NCBI GenBank assembly: GCA_014338405.1
Contig: JTDE01000118.1
Location: 210,968-274,967, forward strand
From: Paragonimus skrjabini miyazakii
Taxonomy: Eukaryota; Platyhelminthes; Trematoda; Plagiorchiida; Troglotrematidae
Length of the DNA stretch: 64,000 bases
Reading direction: 5' to 3'
The notes under the pieces were generated by a model. The model was not told the origin of the DNA. It did not search any database and was given only the letters and a program-made list of their open reading frames with translations. A program made the position numbers and the translations under genes. Within the stretch, counting starts at the first letter, position 1; each line of letters starts with the position of its first letter. This document shows positions 39,124 through 53,506 of this stretch, one piece after another.

Positions 39124-42100
39124 TGTTCACATCAGTTTCAATCTTTTCGGCAATGGCGTCGTCATGCAAGTGGGTTCAGAACGTCCTCAAGTTATCACCA
39201 GTAAATACACTGACATCGTCTTTTGTTGCTTTGTGTGATGATGGGAAAGAACATAACACATTTGTATGGAAAATTTAAGAGTAGCGGTTGAAGAGTCTGT
39301 GCAAGGGAACATAAGTTATACCATGCACTCTGCAACCTCATTCGAGCATCATCGATTTATCGTGATCTTCCGTCAATAACTGATTTGGAATTACATCCTA
39401 CTTTGCAATGCTCAACATTTTTTAATCTAATTGATTACTTGGTTGAAGGAGGGTGATCCGGATTGAAGTCATCTCCAGTGGCAACCAGAAGAGTTTAAGC
39501 ATTAATAAGGTGCCCGACTGTGTACAGTTGGGCATTCAGAACAGTATTGTTGGATTTTCTCGACACATTTAAGGAGTATATAGGTTGTATTTGTGCTACA
39601 GACTGTAGTATCACTATGTTTGCGTTTGCGTGATTGAAGATAACGTGTACTGAGTAACATTTCTTGCAGAAATATAGTTCATAACCAGGGAATTGTCTGA
39701 GAAGTTGATCAGGAGCAATTGTTAAAAAACGAACAGTGGCATAGGTCAGTCGCTGTAAGCCGGAAAAACAAATGGTATGACTGATCAGTGGAACCAACAC
39801 AACTGTTTACAATCAAGCCACATATAACAGCATTTCTCACCAATGTAGCTGACCAAGATATCAGGTTGTGACATATTTATACTGTAGGTAAATTTTGATT
39901 TTAACGGTATCGAATTAAGAAGGATTCCAGCTTTCGTAACAGCAATTTCTGGGTGAACAACAGTACACGCCATTTTCGTTTAAAAGAATGAAAGTTTTAC
40001 GTTGAATGTAGTCAATCCACTATGAGAAAATTGATTTCAAGCATTTACAATAGTTTCCAAATTGTTTCATGAACCTCCACGATTCACTATTGAACTAGTC
40101 CGAACCCATTGTTAGTCAAACCTTGTAAATGACAGTTAACACAGTTCCCTGATTCACTCTACGATACATGAAACACTCTTTAAAGGCTTAATCAATTCCA
40201 ATTTGACCCTGTTATTAAAAGACATAGTATTTGTTCAAAATACGTGATTCAGAGAAACTAGTGAGAAACGTTTTGTACAATAATCTGCCTAACTGCCACA
40301 TTCACTAGTATCACTGTCTGTTTGTCACCGTTGTGCAACCATCGTCGATGCATATATCTTGCTGACTTCATGTTGTGAAAAACCTGGTTTGATTTATTTA
40401 GATTGGACGTTTTAATCTGTAGCCATGGGCAAAGTTTGTTTGTGGGTGTCGATCTGCATTCAGACGGATTAGTCCGCCAATCCGTATAATTCAATTATAA
40501 ACATAACTCACATCATTCAACAACATTCCGTGATCGACCAAGTGACTTGGAAATCAGTAAGATTTGTTCCGCCCAGTCATAAAGTCTAGTTTGTATGTAT
40601 AGAAATAATAATTCAATTCTACAATTAAAAACTCAATATAATCGTTAATTTAATTAAGGAAACAGAAACGCTTGTGTATTTGTTTGACAAATTTTAGTGT
40701 TATTCTTTGTAATGACAGATGTTGCAAAAGTACGCATCTTTCGCAATAAATGCGTACAACGATCTAACATAACTTGTGGAGAAATGCCGAATTGATTCAT
40801 CTTTCGAATTTAAACATGATCTTCAAAGAAGTGTGAAAGAACAATTTCCTTCATCGGTGTTAAAGGATTCCTTACATTGATGCATAGTTGGACAGTGTTG
40901 CCTATTGGTAGCACTGAGCGCAATATTTCTTAATGACAACTTTATTCACTACTTTTTAATCGTGAATTAATCAGTAGAACATGGAAAACTGATTCTCAGA
41001 GCTTATCTCGAGATGAAGCGTCCGGTCACCGTTATGTATATATTACACGTGTGGATAAAATAAATTGGTCTGGTTCAGCTGACGTTGGCCTGTTCGAACG
41101 AACCTGACTTGAATAGGAGTACTGTCCTTTATTCGCCATGTGCCAAGCTTTCACGACTATGTTTGAAAAGATTAGAGTAGGCTAGTTGGTTGTGGCCTGA
41201 AGTGAAACAAAAACACGGTTCTTACCCTCAGCACTCTGCCTAGTCATATGTATGCCAGAGTGGCTGAAAAAATTGCTTGAGTACTCATATCAACTGACTG
41301 CCTAACCCTCACCGAATACTGTTCTTTCGTCCAATAGACATCTCATTCAGTTCAATACAACCCAGTGAAGGGTTGGCGGTGAAAATCCAAAGTAAGTTTA
41401 TCTGCTAAAATGTATTGAGTGGGTTTATGAGTGGCGACGTTATCACTTGCAAGTAAATAATACAATGCTGGTCCAGAGACACACGATCTTGAACATATCT
41501 ACAACGCGAGGTGATTCTGATTTAGTGCGTGAGCAAGATAATATATGGTAAACAAAGGGATTAGGTTAGTCTTTCTGATTTACATCACCAATGGATAAAG
41601 TGAAAAGACCATATCACACGGAAATTTATCATCAATATTGCCTAGATATTTTAAAATGATAAAGTCTTTATCGACCGACATACAACCTTGTAAGGGACCC
41701 TACTTCGCGGTTTATAACACACACGCGACCGTTGGCAGGACAACTTCATATTAATTGCGCCATTTCATTTTAGTCCAGCTGTGTACATTAACGCGGAGTT
41801 GGTGTGCATTCACCACGATTGGAACCAGAAACGATGAGACCGCATGAAACTCAGTCAATCAAAAGAAGAGTGTTATTCGACAGCGTCCACCTACCCGATT
41901 GATGGAACGAATTGGTTTTAAATGCCCAAAAACTGAGCTAATCAACATCCAGAGTCGTGCTGTTTTAATGTTAGATCCCAGAGAAGCAATCAGTGAAGTA
42001 AAACCCCGACCATTGCTTGGTTCGCAGGTGGTCATGCGTACATATGGAAGTGTCAGTCCATCGCCGCCCATCCAATTATGTGAAACGACATTATTTGCCG

Positions 42101-42387
42101 TACAATCCATTCATTCTCGTAAATAAATAAATATTTATCAGAACGATATGATTGTTTTGTATTAATGGACAAATTGCCCGAGTTGATGTATTCTTGGTTG
42201 TCATAAAGTAACCATAATAACATGACTGTCAACCGTGAAGATAAGGTTGCTTCACGTTCACTGCCTTTCTGTGGTTAGTACGATCTACAACACATCCCGT
42301 CAGTTCATCAACTTAAGGTGTTGAGATAAACAGACACTGAAGTTTTTCAATTTATGTCATGTGCGCCGTCAGCCGATTTCCGAAACG

Positions 42388-42527
42388 ATGGCTCATTCAG
42401 CCCTCCTTAGACGTGGCAGTGCATGAGTGACCTTGAAACGCTGCAGGTTCCTCACGTGATGAATGTTTTAGAAATCCAGGTCGATCTCTCGTGCTGAGAG
42501 GCTTAAGGGCGTGATCCACTAGTGCAC
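42388..42527 (+). repeat. Possible tRNA-derived SINE remnant
   Basis: TGGCTCATTCAG (42389-42400) resembles a tRNA A box, and CTGCAGGTTC (42441-42450) resembles the start of a B box. The expected GATC...C continuation appears about 30 bp later as GGTCGATCTC (42479-42488), as though a short insertion of about 32 bp split the B box. A further stretch, GTGATCCACTAGTGCAC, follows. No second copy is visible in this window, so the call rests only on promoter-box resemblance. Confidence 0.25.
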
Positions 42528-43529
42528 AATAAATGACTGACGTACGTCACTGTTGTCAGTATAACTGGTTGGAAGGAAATAAGTGAGGAATAACAAACTG
42601 TCACTCAAGTTTCACTGGCATGCGCTACTTCTAACGAAAAATGCAGTAAATCTTGGTTTTTGCAACACATTGTGAAACGGTCACACATATTACTGCATCC
42701 AATTTACACAGACATGTTTGCTTGTGAGACACGTATGTGTTAATCTGCCTCGATGAGCACATCCACGTTTTATTACAGTGGGTTGGTAATTAACGTACAA
42801 AACGTGGAAACTATGTGATTGGTTCATTCAGTTGTAGTAAAGTGCAGTTGGCATAAAATTTGCTGGCTTTACGTTCGCTACTGATGAGAATAAATCGAAA
42901 TGTCAACATCTCGCGATATATATATCTTCTCTCTGTTTTGACTAAATGTACAAACAGAACCTGGCGTTTTAAAGATTGTGACTCTGGATCCCATTCTGGT
43001 GAACTAATTAGGCATATAGTTAACACTAGAATGATCAACAAATGTACACTTCCTAGAATCGCATTTTGAGGTAAAGTATCCTGGATGAGTGCCCATCATT
43101 TTTCCTCATCATACAACTCAACTATCACAAAAATTAATAAATATGCATCTGCTTCGTTTATATAGTAAAATGTTTGGAAACAATGACAACACTGTTTTAA
43201 CGAACAGCTGCGCGAAACTGAGGCGTTCCGGCTTTCAGGCAAACACATAACACGGATACCTTTCACCAGCTACATTAAAAAGAGTTTTTGGATAATACTT
43301 GCTCAATATAAGTTTTCCAATCAGTAATGCATGAGTAAAGTTACCACGACTGCTTATGTACATGTAAAGAGCGATGGGACTATGGTTGTGTCTGTGATTG
43401 TGTTATCAGTAGTGATAGGCACCATATATTAAATAGTCTTATATCCATGCAACAAAATAAAATATCACTCATAGAATAAACTTTAAAATGATCACGAACA
43501 TAACGAATAGTTGTGGCAGATCGAAGTTT

Positions 43530-43629
43530 NNNNNNNNNNNNNNNNNNNNNNNNNNNNNNNNNNNNNNNNNNNNNNNNNNNNNNNNNNNNNNNNNNNNNNN
43601 NNNNNNNNNNNNNNNNNNNNNNNNNNNNN
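43530..43629. other. Assembly gap, exactly 100 N
   Basis: Exactly one hundred N, the conventional placeholder for a gap of unknown size. Sequence continuity across it cannot be assumed. The flanks show no match to each other that I could see. Confidence 0.99.
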
Positions 43630-46600
43630 ACTTACACACATTTGACATATATCTGATAGATTAAGTTATAAACCATGTGTAAGCTTTGTCTCCGAGCCCC
43701 TCACTAACTCATATAGGTTGCAAGTAGCGATTATCAAGTTGATAAACTAGAACTTCGACTTATTTGCAGCAAAGTGCTCACACTTATGCAAGCCATTTGT
43801 CGACGACACTGTGCAGTACGTACCCTCCTTATTGACTTGGATCGGCGGGACCTACTGAATAGATCGCCTCACCAACAGCATGGTAGCCTGGTCTGCTAGG
43901 GCTTATACTTGTCTGTTACTCATCCCCCATAACAGCATATTTAACATAGCTTCCAAAATGGCGATTATTTACCTGAAATAACAGCACATCTTGCACAGTT
44001 CACCTCAAGCATTCTGACGGCTATTCCAAAGTAACGCATGTTATTACTATCATATGAAACATCGCGAAGCCACTGTTTGGAGGTATCTCTTGCACTCGAG
44101 TGTTTTGTATCGGCAATGGCAACGAACAGCGTTAAGATATTACTCAACTTTTCACAAATTTTGCAACCACACACGTCTTGATCTATATAGTTTTGTTAAA
44201 ACCTGGTTTTCAACTCCACTTATGCCATATTAGGCAAATCTGTTGACCTGCACGCGACTGACTTCATAATAACCACTGCTGAACTGTCCTATTTACACGC
44301 TTAGCCAAATTAGCGTTTATCAGCAAACAGCAGAGAAGCCAACTTTTAGTCTGTCGAAGATCAACAAGCCAAGCTACAAATAAATTTCAAGAAAACAGCT
44401 TATAAACTTCCTTCAGCTGCTAGCAGAGACCGTAAGAACGTACAAGGTCGCGATTAGCCCAAATTATAAATTTCGTCAACCACTTGAATTATTTTCTGGT
44501 TTCTATCTGAGATACCTCCATCAAGACGTCAGTCAGGAAACCTCTGCATTTTTGCAGAACACAGGACTGTTACCGAAATGATTTGAAAGAATCTAAGTCC
44601 TCTCACCTGAGTCTCGTATGCCAGTTATGATGTGGCCTTGAAACTTCAAGTGCAATCCGGAATGCAAACAGCACACGAAAAGTGAACAGTCCTGTATCTC
44701 AAGTTTGTACCGTTTGTTTCGCACACTTGCTTAGGCCGATTACCTGGACCGTAAGCACGAGCGCACAGTAGATGACCGGCAACATTAGGTCAAGTCATAC
44801 GGTATTTTTGTCATTTTTACGCACACCCTTCCACACACTCTTCCATGTCAAGACATAGTTGTCAGACCGAGCTGCTAAACTGAATGCACAATGCAAGCGA
44901 CTTAAGTTGAAAACCAGGTACTTCTAACCGACTGTTGTGGCGCGTTGGGGCGTACAAGCTGACAGGCTGACTCGAATAAAACGTGGTAAGGATGATCTCA
45001 TCTGGTCAGCATGCCACCACTATGCGCAGTTTAAACAGCAACACAAATGATCACTTGATCCTCCTAAGTTTGTCTAACGTTTGTGTCTTCAATCTGCACC
45101 TTTATCAATGAGTCAAGCCTATTCGCGCCCATATGTATTTTCATTTGGGAATAAACAATATCTCCCAGTGAGACTCGTCATTAAAAACCATGACTTCATA
45201 CTGACTGAGAACAGTCAGCCGTCAAGTCGTTTTCCAGTAGTCCGGTGTATGGATACTTTACATCTAACGGTTAACGTAAGCAAAAGCTCCAGACGGCTAC
45301 TGAACACAATGTTGTGTCGGCGTTTCCTAGTAGGCTGACTAGAAGTAAGTCGCTTGGAACCGCAGATTCCAGTTATTTGGGATGTTGAACGAACAAGAAA
45401 TAAAGCTTGCTTGAGTGAATTTGAAAAATCCAACTGGAAACAGCTTTCCGACAGCTATTGGTGTTCGTAGAATTGGTGCTTGAAGCAGCCTATGGTCTGG
45501 TAGAAAAGGACAGTGGAACCAGTCATCAAACTCCGAGGTGGAGACAGTAAGGTATAAACACAGGCTTACATGATATCACTGTGTTTGGAAACCATCGATA
45601 TTGTTCGACTTCTTAGTTATTTTATTATTTACTTGACTTTATTTATTGATTCAATTTATTCTTTCTGCTCAATGGTGAAATGTCATTCTAGTAGATGGTG
45701 TACGGTTAAGTTAGCCGTACTTCAGCCACTCGAATTTAACAGAAGCGTTGCTTTTGGGAAAGAGTACTCGTTCGTATGGAAAAATGTTCGCCCCCATGCT
45801 TCAGCACAGTTCTCTTGAAGAAAGAGAAAAGAAAGGAAACGACCAGAATAAACAATATTGTCTGACAGTTAGGTACGCTCTAAACTCCAGCAAATTCGAA
45901 TTCCATCGTTTGAGTTCGGTGGGCTAATGGGTATTGCCCGTTCACCGTTGATCATACCTAAAGAATGTGTTAATTTATTTATGCTAAACTTCAGTTGAGT
46001 TATTCATTCACTATTTCACCGTACGAAAGGCTGCCGACTGAGGAAGACAGATAAGCATCAAACCACTTCCTGAAAAAACGACAGGCTAAGTTCCACACAA
46101 TATCGTGCACGTATATGATAGTGAACATTTTGGAAGAAGCCTTATCCTCACTCGAGTGAAAACCCAAATAAATATCCAAAGTGTTAAGTAGTTGGTCTAC
46201 TATAGGCCATTGTTAACTCCTGATGCTCCCGCTTGTCTATTTCATTAAATTCTGTCATCGCTGGATGGAAAATTCACAGAAATCCGCTTAAGTTTTTATA
46301 CTACAACGATAACGTTTCATCGTCATATGTCACTGGCTCTGGTGTTCCACGTGGATAATTGCTCTAATCGTCCCTTATTCCACTCTATATCACACCCATG
46401 TCAGTTCACAATCATATATTTAAAATCAAATGTGGAAATGCTCTGGTGCTGAATATCATACTAGATTTTCTTCCCGCACTCCGGTAAACAGTTTTCCCAA
46501 AACACCCAATTAGACAGAGTCTCGTTGTTCCTTTTTATCATATTCACATATACTGACATATTTGTGCGCTTAAAAAAGAGAACCGGTATGAGGAACTTTG

Positions 46601-47920
46601 TAATGTTTACTTCTGTCTCCATGTAGATAGTAAACCCCTTCGGCTGATTTAAATCTACATCATGACGGGTTCACTACATGTCCCACTCAAAGTTTCACAA
46701 ATGTACATTTTTGTCTGGTGTTCGAACTCAATTTGTTCCGCGTCACTTGACCAGTTGACTTAACAGTGTTTGCATGCTCTCCAACTAGATGCATTGTTCA
46801 CCCGTTGTTTTCTTTGATTTGTTGTCTAACGGCTTCGTATGTTCTTGCTGGGTCCCTAAAACAGTAGCATTTTTTGTGAACAATCCATTGATTTTATTGC
46901 ATTTCACCATTTCGAAATGTGTGAAATCTTGCAGCAGAAATCCTATCTGACAAATTCCATTTCTTCTTATTCGGATTTATCTAGAACTATTTACATACAC
47001 TTTCTACTAGCTTTCAAGATATTTACTTATTTGTATGCGCTCCGTGTTCGTTTTATTTGGTTAGCTGGACTTTACACAAACTCAATTCTATTAATGTTAA
47101 ACCAAACAATAAACTAACTCAACAGACTCTTCCCAACTGATACAGAGTTTGTGTTCGCCAACTCTTACACGAAGTTCACGTTTGTCATTGTTACCATTTT
47201 TTGACAAAAGCACACTCAGTTACCTGTTCTATATTTATAGAAAAGTTGACTTTGTGAAAACTGGAAGTGAACCTTTTGAAGTGTATAAACCATATATTTT
47301 AGCCGATTTCACTTTTGATTGGTTTTTATTCAAAAGAACAATAAAAACAAGCTTGGCTACAGCACGCCTGACCTGTAGTTCGCGTAGGTCATCGATCACC
47401 TCATGTTCTTAGTATGACCCCATCGAATCGATCAACAAACCTGCTACAACCAGTTTTGAATCAGTGGAGAAGCTATCGCGTGTCGAATGCCCCTTCATGG
47501 TGTGGTGTGTTTTGCTAAATACTGAAGGTTGAGAATAAGTTCAGCATCTCTTGTTGTTGGTTTTCGGTCTACGGACACTCCAGAAATGTTAAACCTTTTA
47601 GAAGATTCTTCCAAAGGAAGTTCACCAGTACGTATTAAATGTGTACAAGGTCAACCATCCTTTATATTCCAGTACTGGACGTCAAACTGCCGATGTCCTT
47701 CCGTAAGAAAAGTAAACTTGGGATAATCCATTTTAGACAATTCTTGAAAGCCTGACATCGACAAACATATCAAACAGGTAAGAACAACAGACTGAATAAA
47801 AACACGCAAATTATCAAATACTAGAAATTAATCTGAATAAGATGGAAGGGCTTATCAACTGACGTAAATATTATATCCATGACAATTAGACATCAATGAG
47901 AACCACTGATGTAGTACTGT

Positions 47921-47948
47921 CTATGATCATGATCATGATGATGAAGAT
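47921..47948 (+). repeat. GATCAT/GATGAT short tandem run
   Basis: Repeats of ATGATC changing to ATGATG. It resembles the tails of RTE-like elements, but I did not recognise retrotransposon coding sequence next to it, so it is listed only as a microsatellite. Confidence 0.6.
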
Positions 47949-49269
47949 AAGGTATCAAATCCAAGGTGCTTACATGTTGGATGACCGGCGTGTTGAAATT
48001 AAGAATGAGCCGAGTCCGATCTATATGGTTAGTCGAAACTATTCAGCAGAATGGGACAGACTGAGAACATTTCACATGACAGTCAGTTGAACTAGGCACT
48101 GATACAGTCCTATCACTTCAGGGAAAGGTTAACTTCCAATTGTTGACAACGGTGAATCCCTCACCCCCCGTACGCTTGACGTTCATCCCATGTTGGTGGA
48201 ATAATGTGGACCAGTTTATATTAAGTTGGGCACTATAGTAGTCAGCTGTCCAGCGCAAAAGTAAAACTCACAGATATCTACCGTGTCGATTTGTTTTGCG
48301 GACTGTATAATTCAGTTTGGATGAAAACAGGATAAAGTTGAGTTACGATGTCTAGAAGCTTCAAGAAAATTCTCCAACTCGTGTAACCTAAGAGATCAAG
48401 GCTGCCATTCGTGGACCTGGACTTTTAAAATCTCCTTACTGGATTTATATTCCTGATATGACCAACTACTACATACATCCGTCGTCTGTAAGAAAGAAAC
48501 ACTCTTTATGATGGGGAACAAAAATTTCGTCCACAGATCGCTTCTGAATTGCTTCGACCAGTGACGGGGACTATACGCACAGTGTTAAGCAGTTCACGAG
48601 GACTGTGTTGACAAATAAAAATTCTGTATTAAATATTGTTGTGTGCACAAAACCCAAAAATTCAAACACTTCCTTTATAAGAGTCGAAGACGTTGTTTCC
48701 TTCTATCCAGAAAACACCCGAAGTCAAGTGAAAAATTACTTAATATTTTTCTGCAGCCAAGAGAGTTCTAAATGTTTGTGGTATGCCTTGTATCTGGTGA
48801 ACAAGTGAAAGGCAGGAGAGTCAGTCATAATGTATTTTACATATAGCCTTTCGACCAGCGGCTACCATAAGGCTTGTCGTCATCACTGTGAGAGAAACAC
48901 CAACTCGTCGGGTTATCTTGGCCTTACGTCACATCTGTTCAGTTATATCTTCATCCACTAGGACTACTTAACTTTTCCTATACAACCATATCGTTTCTCA
49001 CACAAGCATGGAAAATCCTTCAAAATAATCAAAATCATATGTACTCTTCACCAGATGTTTGAAGCTTCTCTTCCCAATCTTCGAAGGGTTATCTCAGGAT
49101 ACTTCAAAGCGGACCTCGATTGAGCGAACAAAATATTCTAAACCCTTATGAAACTACCTCGCGTCCAGTGCCTCGTGACCAATCGCGGCTTCGACTTTTT
49201 AAAGGATTAAGTCGTGAGAAAGGCTGCCATCGTAAACGGACCTTGTGACCTTGTTTTCAAATGTTTCAG

Positions 49270-49509
49270 AAGTATGTACGTAAAAGCAGCATGCAAGCAC
49301 TGCTTATTAAGCATCGGGTCGGCCGCAGGTAGAAGCGGTTGGCCCATCTATATGAAAACCTCCTTTCGTTCAATAAAGTTGTCTGACCAGTGCGAGCTTT
49401 TTGTTTCCTTGGTTATAACCATGACTAAGACGGTCTTTCGGATCGCAGACATTAACGGTGTCATTTACTCAAAGCAAATTTCGCTAGGACGACAGATGCT
49501 TGAATGCAA
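49270..49509 (+). CDS. Weak internal-exon candidate (80 codons)
   Basis: A frame open from 49214 to 49513 contains a pyrimidine-rich acceptor-like sequence ending TTTCAG at 49269 and, 240 bp later, a donor-like GTAAGC at 49510. The encoded peptide has a Cys pair (KAACKHCLL) and a hydrophobic stretch (CELFVSLVI) but no family I recognise. No matching upstream or downstream exon was found. Splice-like signals are common in AT-rich introns, so this is only a candidate. Confidence 0.12.
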
Positions 49510-52500
49510 GTAAGCTTACGTGGACGTGCAGCGAGTGAGTAGCAAGAGCCGTGAGCATACCACAGCCGGTCAGCTTCGAATAACTGGTAGTGACTTTTCC
49601 TGTCCACTTGTTTGTTCATCAGTGCAATAAATCGCCTTCAACTCGGGGTAGTGCGATTCAGTTTTAGTGCCGACTAGTCTCTCGCATTGTACTTCCTAGC
49701 AGTCACTGGACAATGTCATGTGTACTATGTCGTTCACAGTATAAAGAATAGATTAATTGCGACTATAGATTAGAAATAACTTCATCTATCACTACTGCTG
49801 TCTTTTCCAAATTAAAGAATTCATTTGTTACTTTCATGCTCTCAGAATCACTTAATATATGGTCGTAGCGCTTTTATTGAATCGCAACGCTTCTTAAACT
49901 CAGTTTTCGTATTACTCAGAGCTCTGCTTACCAGTACACCTTATCAGCAATACGGCTAACCATTTACATGGTAGAATTCAAGTCAAATGATCGTTGTCGA
50001 ATGTGGCTATTATCAACAAAATGGTAATTTGCGCACTACACCAAGTTAACATTCTCCACAGAACTCGTGGTCCTAGCTACAGACCCATTTAAGCTAGCTA
50101 TGTAGACCCGAATTTCCATCCACGGCTTTAAGTGACTCAATGTCTTCTTGGAACTTTCAATCATCGGTAATCTCACCATTTGACTTAATTGTCACTTAGG
50201 TATACTTTTTGCTGATACAAAACATAGTGTATTTTAATTTCATGTGTAATTACAAACTAAATAATACACTGATGTGATTTCTTTGTGCCAATTTAGAATG
50301 TGACATATCTTTCGGCGCTGGTTACTTGAAAACAAAATAACTGATATTTAGACTGTGGTGAATTGTTCTTAGGTATTAACATTTGCATGCCAGAGTTACA
50401 CAGTCACCCATATAATGATGTAGATAGCGACATCTTTTCCGTCAGCAAGTATTTATCCTGATACCATTCCCTATATCACAGAACCGCAAATAAACTGTTA
50501 ACAAAACAAGACTTTGTATTTTCGCTAGCTAATTCATGAGTTCGGCTTGTCTGTTCAGTCATGTAAAACCAATGGATTCGTCGAGTCAGTACTGCAAACA
50601 GGTCCACAGCCGAAACAGTTTGAATCAACTAATATAGTATTCACTATTTAGATGACTTTAGTACAATTACAGGATGACAGAATACTGGATCAGACCATCT
50701 GTCAGGTGAGACAAAGTTCATGCTTCTTTTATCGTTGGCTGGAAGTTCTAAATGTATGTACTGTACGTCAAGTAATGATTTCTCACATGGACCAAGAGAA
50801 CTCAATTACTCAAATATTACTGCGACTCTCAGATACAACCCAATGTGGCTACTATAATCAAGTTTTGTATCTATCATAACTTTTCAGTAGCGCATTTTCT
50901 CACCGTGATACTGAGTTGTTTCAATGTTTTCTTTACTGGTCAGCAACGCTTTCCGCATATTAGGCATCAACTGACTCGAAATTTTTGTATATAGTCTTGT
51001 ATTGATCATGTGTTATTTTGTTTTTCGATACTGTACTCAAATTTTTGAACACCAATCTTATCGCGATCAGCTGAAGATATATAATTCTGAAAACAAATAG
51101 TCGGTTTTGCCGAAACTAACGCTGGATGAATTTGCTCTAATTATTGTGTCACTATTTGTCTCTGTGATTCAAAGCATAAATAGGATAAAAACTGAATCAC
51201 AGTTATCGCCAACAGAATAGTTATTACAACTGTGATTCTCTTTTCTCTCCAGCCTGTCATCAACCAACCGTGCCAAAGAGTCACGAAGAGGTCTAAGATA
51301 CCTCCACACAGCAAAATACAGCTTAGAGTGGTTTACTCACGCAATAACGCAGTAAATACGAGAACGTTGGAATAGGATCCCGGCAAAACCAACTCCATGA
51401 AGACAAGAAGCGTTATCGACTTGGGTGTGGCATTCTTAGTGATGCTGTGTGAATGAGATTTTTAAGAGAGTGGTAATCAAAGACTCTATAGTAATCAAAC
51501 AGGACCAGTCAGTTATTAGCACTCGAAGGTGGTAACACATGCGGCGTAATCAATATGGTCCTGGTATGCTTTTATTGATACGCATCCAGTTCAGCCTTTG
51601 TTACAGTTGATACCCCTATTTGTACACGGCACAACAAATGTATACAACAGTAGCCCCTCTTATCACTACCAGAAAGCAATTTATTTTATAAACTACAAAC
51701 AAGCTCAATCGTCATGCGTTCTGGATAGGCGACATACAAACTCGACTTTAATGTTTACAAATTCAGACAACTTCCTAAATGTCACACGCGTGAATGTAAG
51801 ATCACATTCTGGTCTATGTTAAACATGACAACTTCAAAATAAATTTATCAACGCTGTTTGGAATAAAGCACATTCAAAATACTTTTTCCGCTTCACACTG
51901 ACAGTGGCACTGGAAATTATTACAAAAAAGCAAGATCGCACTGCAACTAATCATGATGTCCACTGGGGTTCCTGTCCCAGGCCAGTAGTTAAATTGAGGT
52001 TAAATATAACCGAGTTATCTAAAATGCGTAGTAGAGTGATTCCAATTGGGACGATGAACGTCTTCATTTGTACTCAATGTTGATCCAGTAACAACAAAAC
52101 CTTTTTAATTCCTTTGCTATAATTCACAAGCCATGGTCTCTTAATTATTACGAATTAAAAAAAATGGCGTATCACAAAATGCGAACATTACGTTAAGATC
52201 GTAAGACGTACGTAGGATCTACATCTAGTAAAAAAATTGGAAACGGTCAACGATTGGGATTTGCACTATTAGACGAAAGACCGTTAACTCCAACATTGCA
52301 AATTATTTGATTCAACAAATTATACACATGTAAGGCTGGACAGCGGATATTGCTTAACGATTCGCTGAAAAAGCAATTATGTTGATATTTTGATTTTGCA
52401 GTGACACGTCAATTAATCTTTCTAGTCCACACGGTGAACTGCATCTATGTTGTACCTTTTATGCTGGTTTATAAAGTCTTATAGTCAAGTAAAATGATCA

Positions 52501-53210
52501 CTTTTCGGAAAGGTTTAATATTCTGACGACAACTTTTCGGCGTTGATCTCCAGTTCCGGCTCGTCGTTCAAAAAGCGTCTTCGACCCTCCTGAGGTTTCA
52601 GTAGAGCTTTTTGCATATAACGGCAACATTTATCTGCATTTGCACCAAATGTGAGTGCTTTTCTCGTGAACTAAAATGTTCCGTATGATGTTGTCTCACT
52701 CACAACATTTGGAAACTTTTCTGAAAGTTTGCAAAAGTACCTACAACCTAAACGAAAGTGTGACTTTGAAATGTGAGAGGCATATTCTATGAGTTTTGTA
52801 AATATGCATCATATTGAACATACTGTCCTCAGATATGAATATCTTTTCATTCGTTTTCTTAGACTTTAATGTTATTTTCTAAAATTACTCAGCGAAACCT
52901 TATTCAGCTAACTTCTTTATCGCGGAATAGCTTGTCTACTGATAAATGGCGACCAATACACAATCTGACAACCCACGTACTGCAAGTAAGTTTGACAAAT
53001 GTCGTTTTTTCTTAACTACAGTGGTGGTTAGGAAATATAAGAAAAATACATAAAATGTAACTAGCTGTCAAGCTAGAATTACATGAACCTCAGGGATGTG
53101 CCAATCTAATGTCATTTGGGAATTATGGGCACGGTCACTATGGTGCAGTGTCAGTTGTTACAGCAACGACAAGCCAGAACAAATAAGACGTTGAAAGAAA
53201 AAGACGTTTT

Positions 53211-53326
53211 CACATAAACTGAACACCACCCACAATCGATCGAAGCCGTCACATTCCCATAAAATTTCCAGTCGACTCCTTTCGAAAGGAAGCTCTAGAC
53301 TCGAGTTTCGCTCTCATTTGAGCTCT
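53211..53326 (-). repeat. Dispersed ~110-bp repeat, copy 3 (reverse)
   Basis: The reverse complement matches 1154-1262 along its length: GAGCTCAAATGAGAGC, CTCGAGTCTAGAGCTTC, TTTCGAAAGGAGTCGACTGG, then a GATCGATTGTGGGTG block. This is the fullest copy besides copy 1. It faces copy 4 about 180 bp away. Confidence 0.8.
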
Positions 53327-53506
53327 TCAGCAATGCATATCCTTGCCACTGCCTGGGCTAGGACTCTGGGCACGCTTTCATGAGGCAATCGTATTTACCA
53401 CCGCGCCCGATTATCATATGTGAACATTCAACCACGTTTACTTGCATGTAATGGCAAGGGTAGGTATTACTGACGAGCACCAACAAGAGTGAAAGTCAAG
53501 TTTATT

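Larger units (their letters stand above)
30786..42387. other. Unassigned non-coding stretch
   Basis: About 11.6 kb with no recognised element. It holds one unusually long frame (33276-33725, listed separately), perfect short hairpins at 34750-34775 and 36843-36866, and a G-rich run at 39111-39123. Confidence 0.45.
43630..53210. other. Unassigned non-coding stretch
   Basis: No recognised gene or element. It includes a short GATCAT/GATGAT run at about 47921-47948 and one weak internal-exon candidate at 49270-49509, listed separately. Confidence 0.45.

Noticed and set aside
42843..42912. Hammerhead-ribozyme-like core: CTGATGAG, a short gap, CGAAA, with a stem III-like pairing of GTTGGCA with TGTCAAC.
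   Set aside because: Stem I cannot be formed from the bases between the presumed cleavage site and CTGATGAG, and stem II has only two base pairs. I take it as a chance match.
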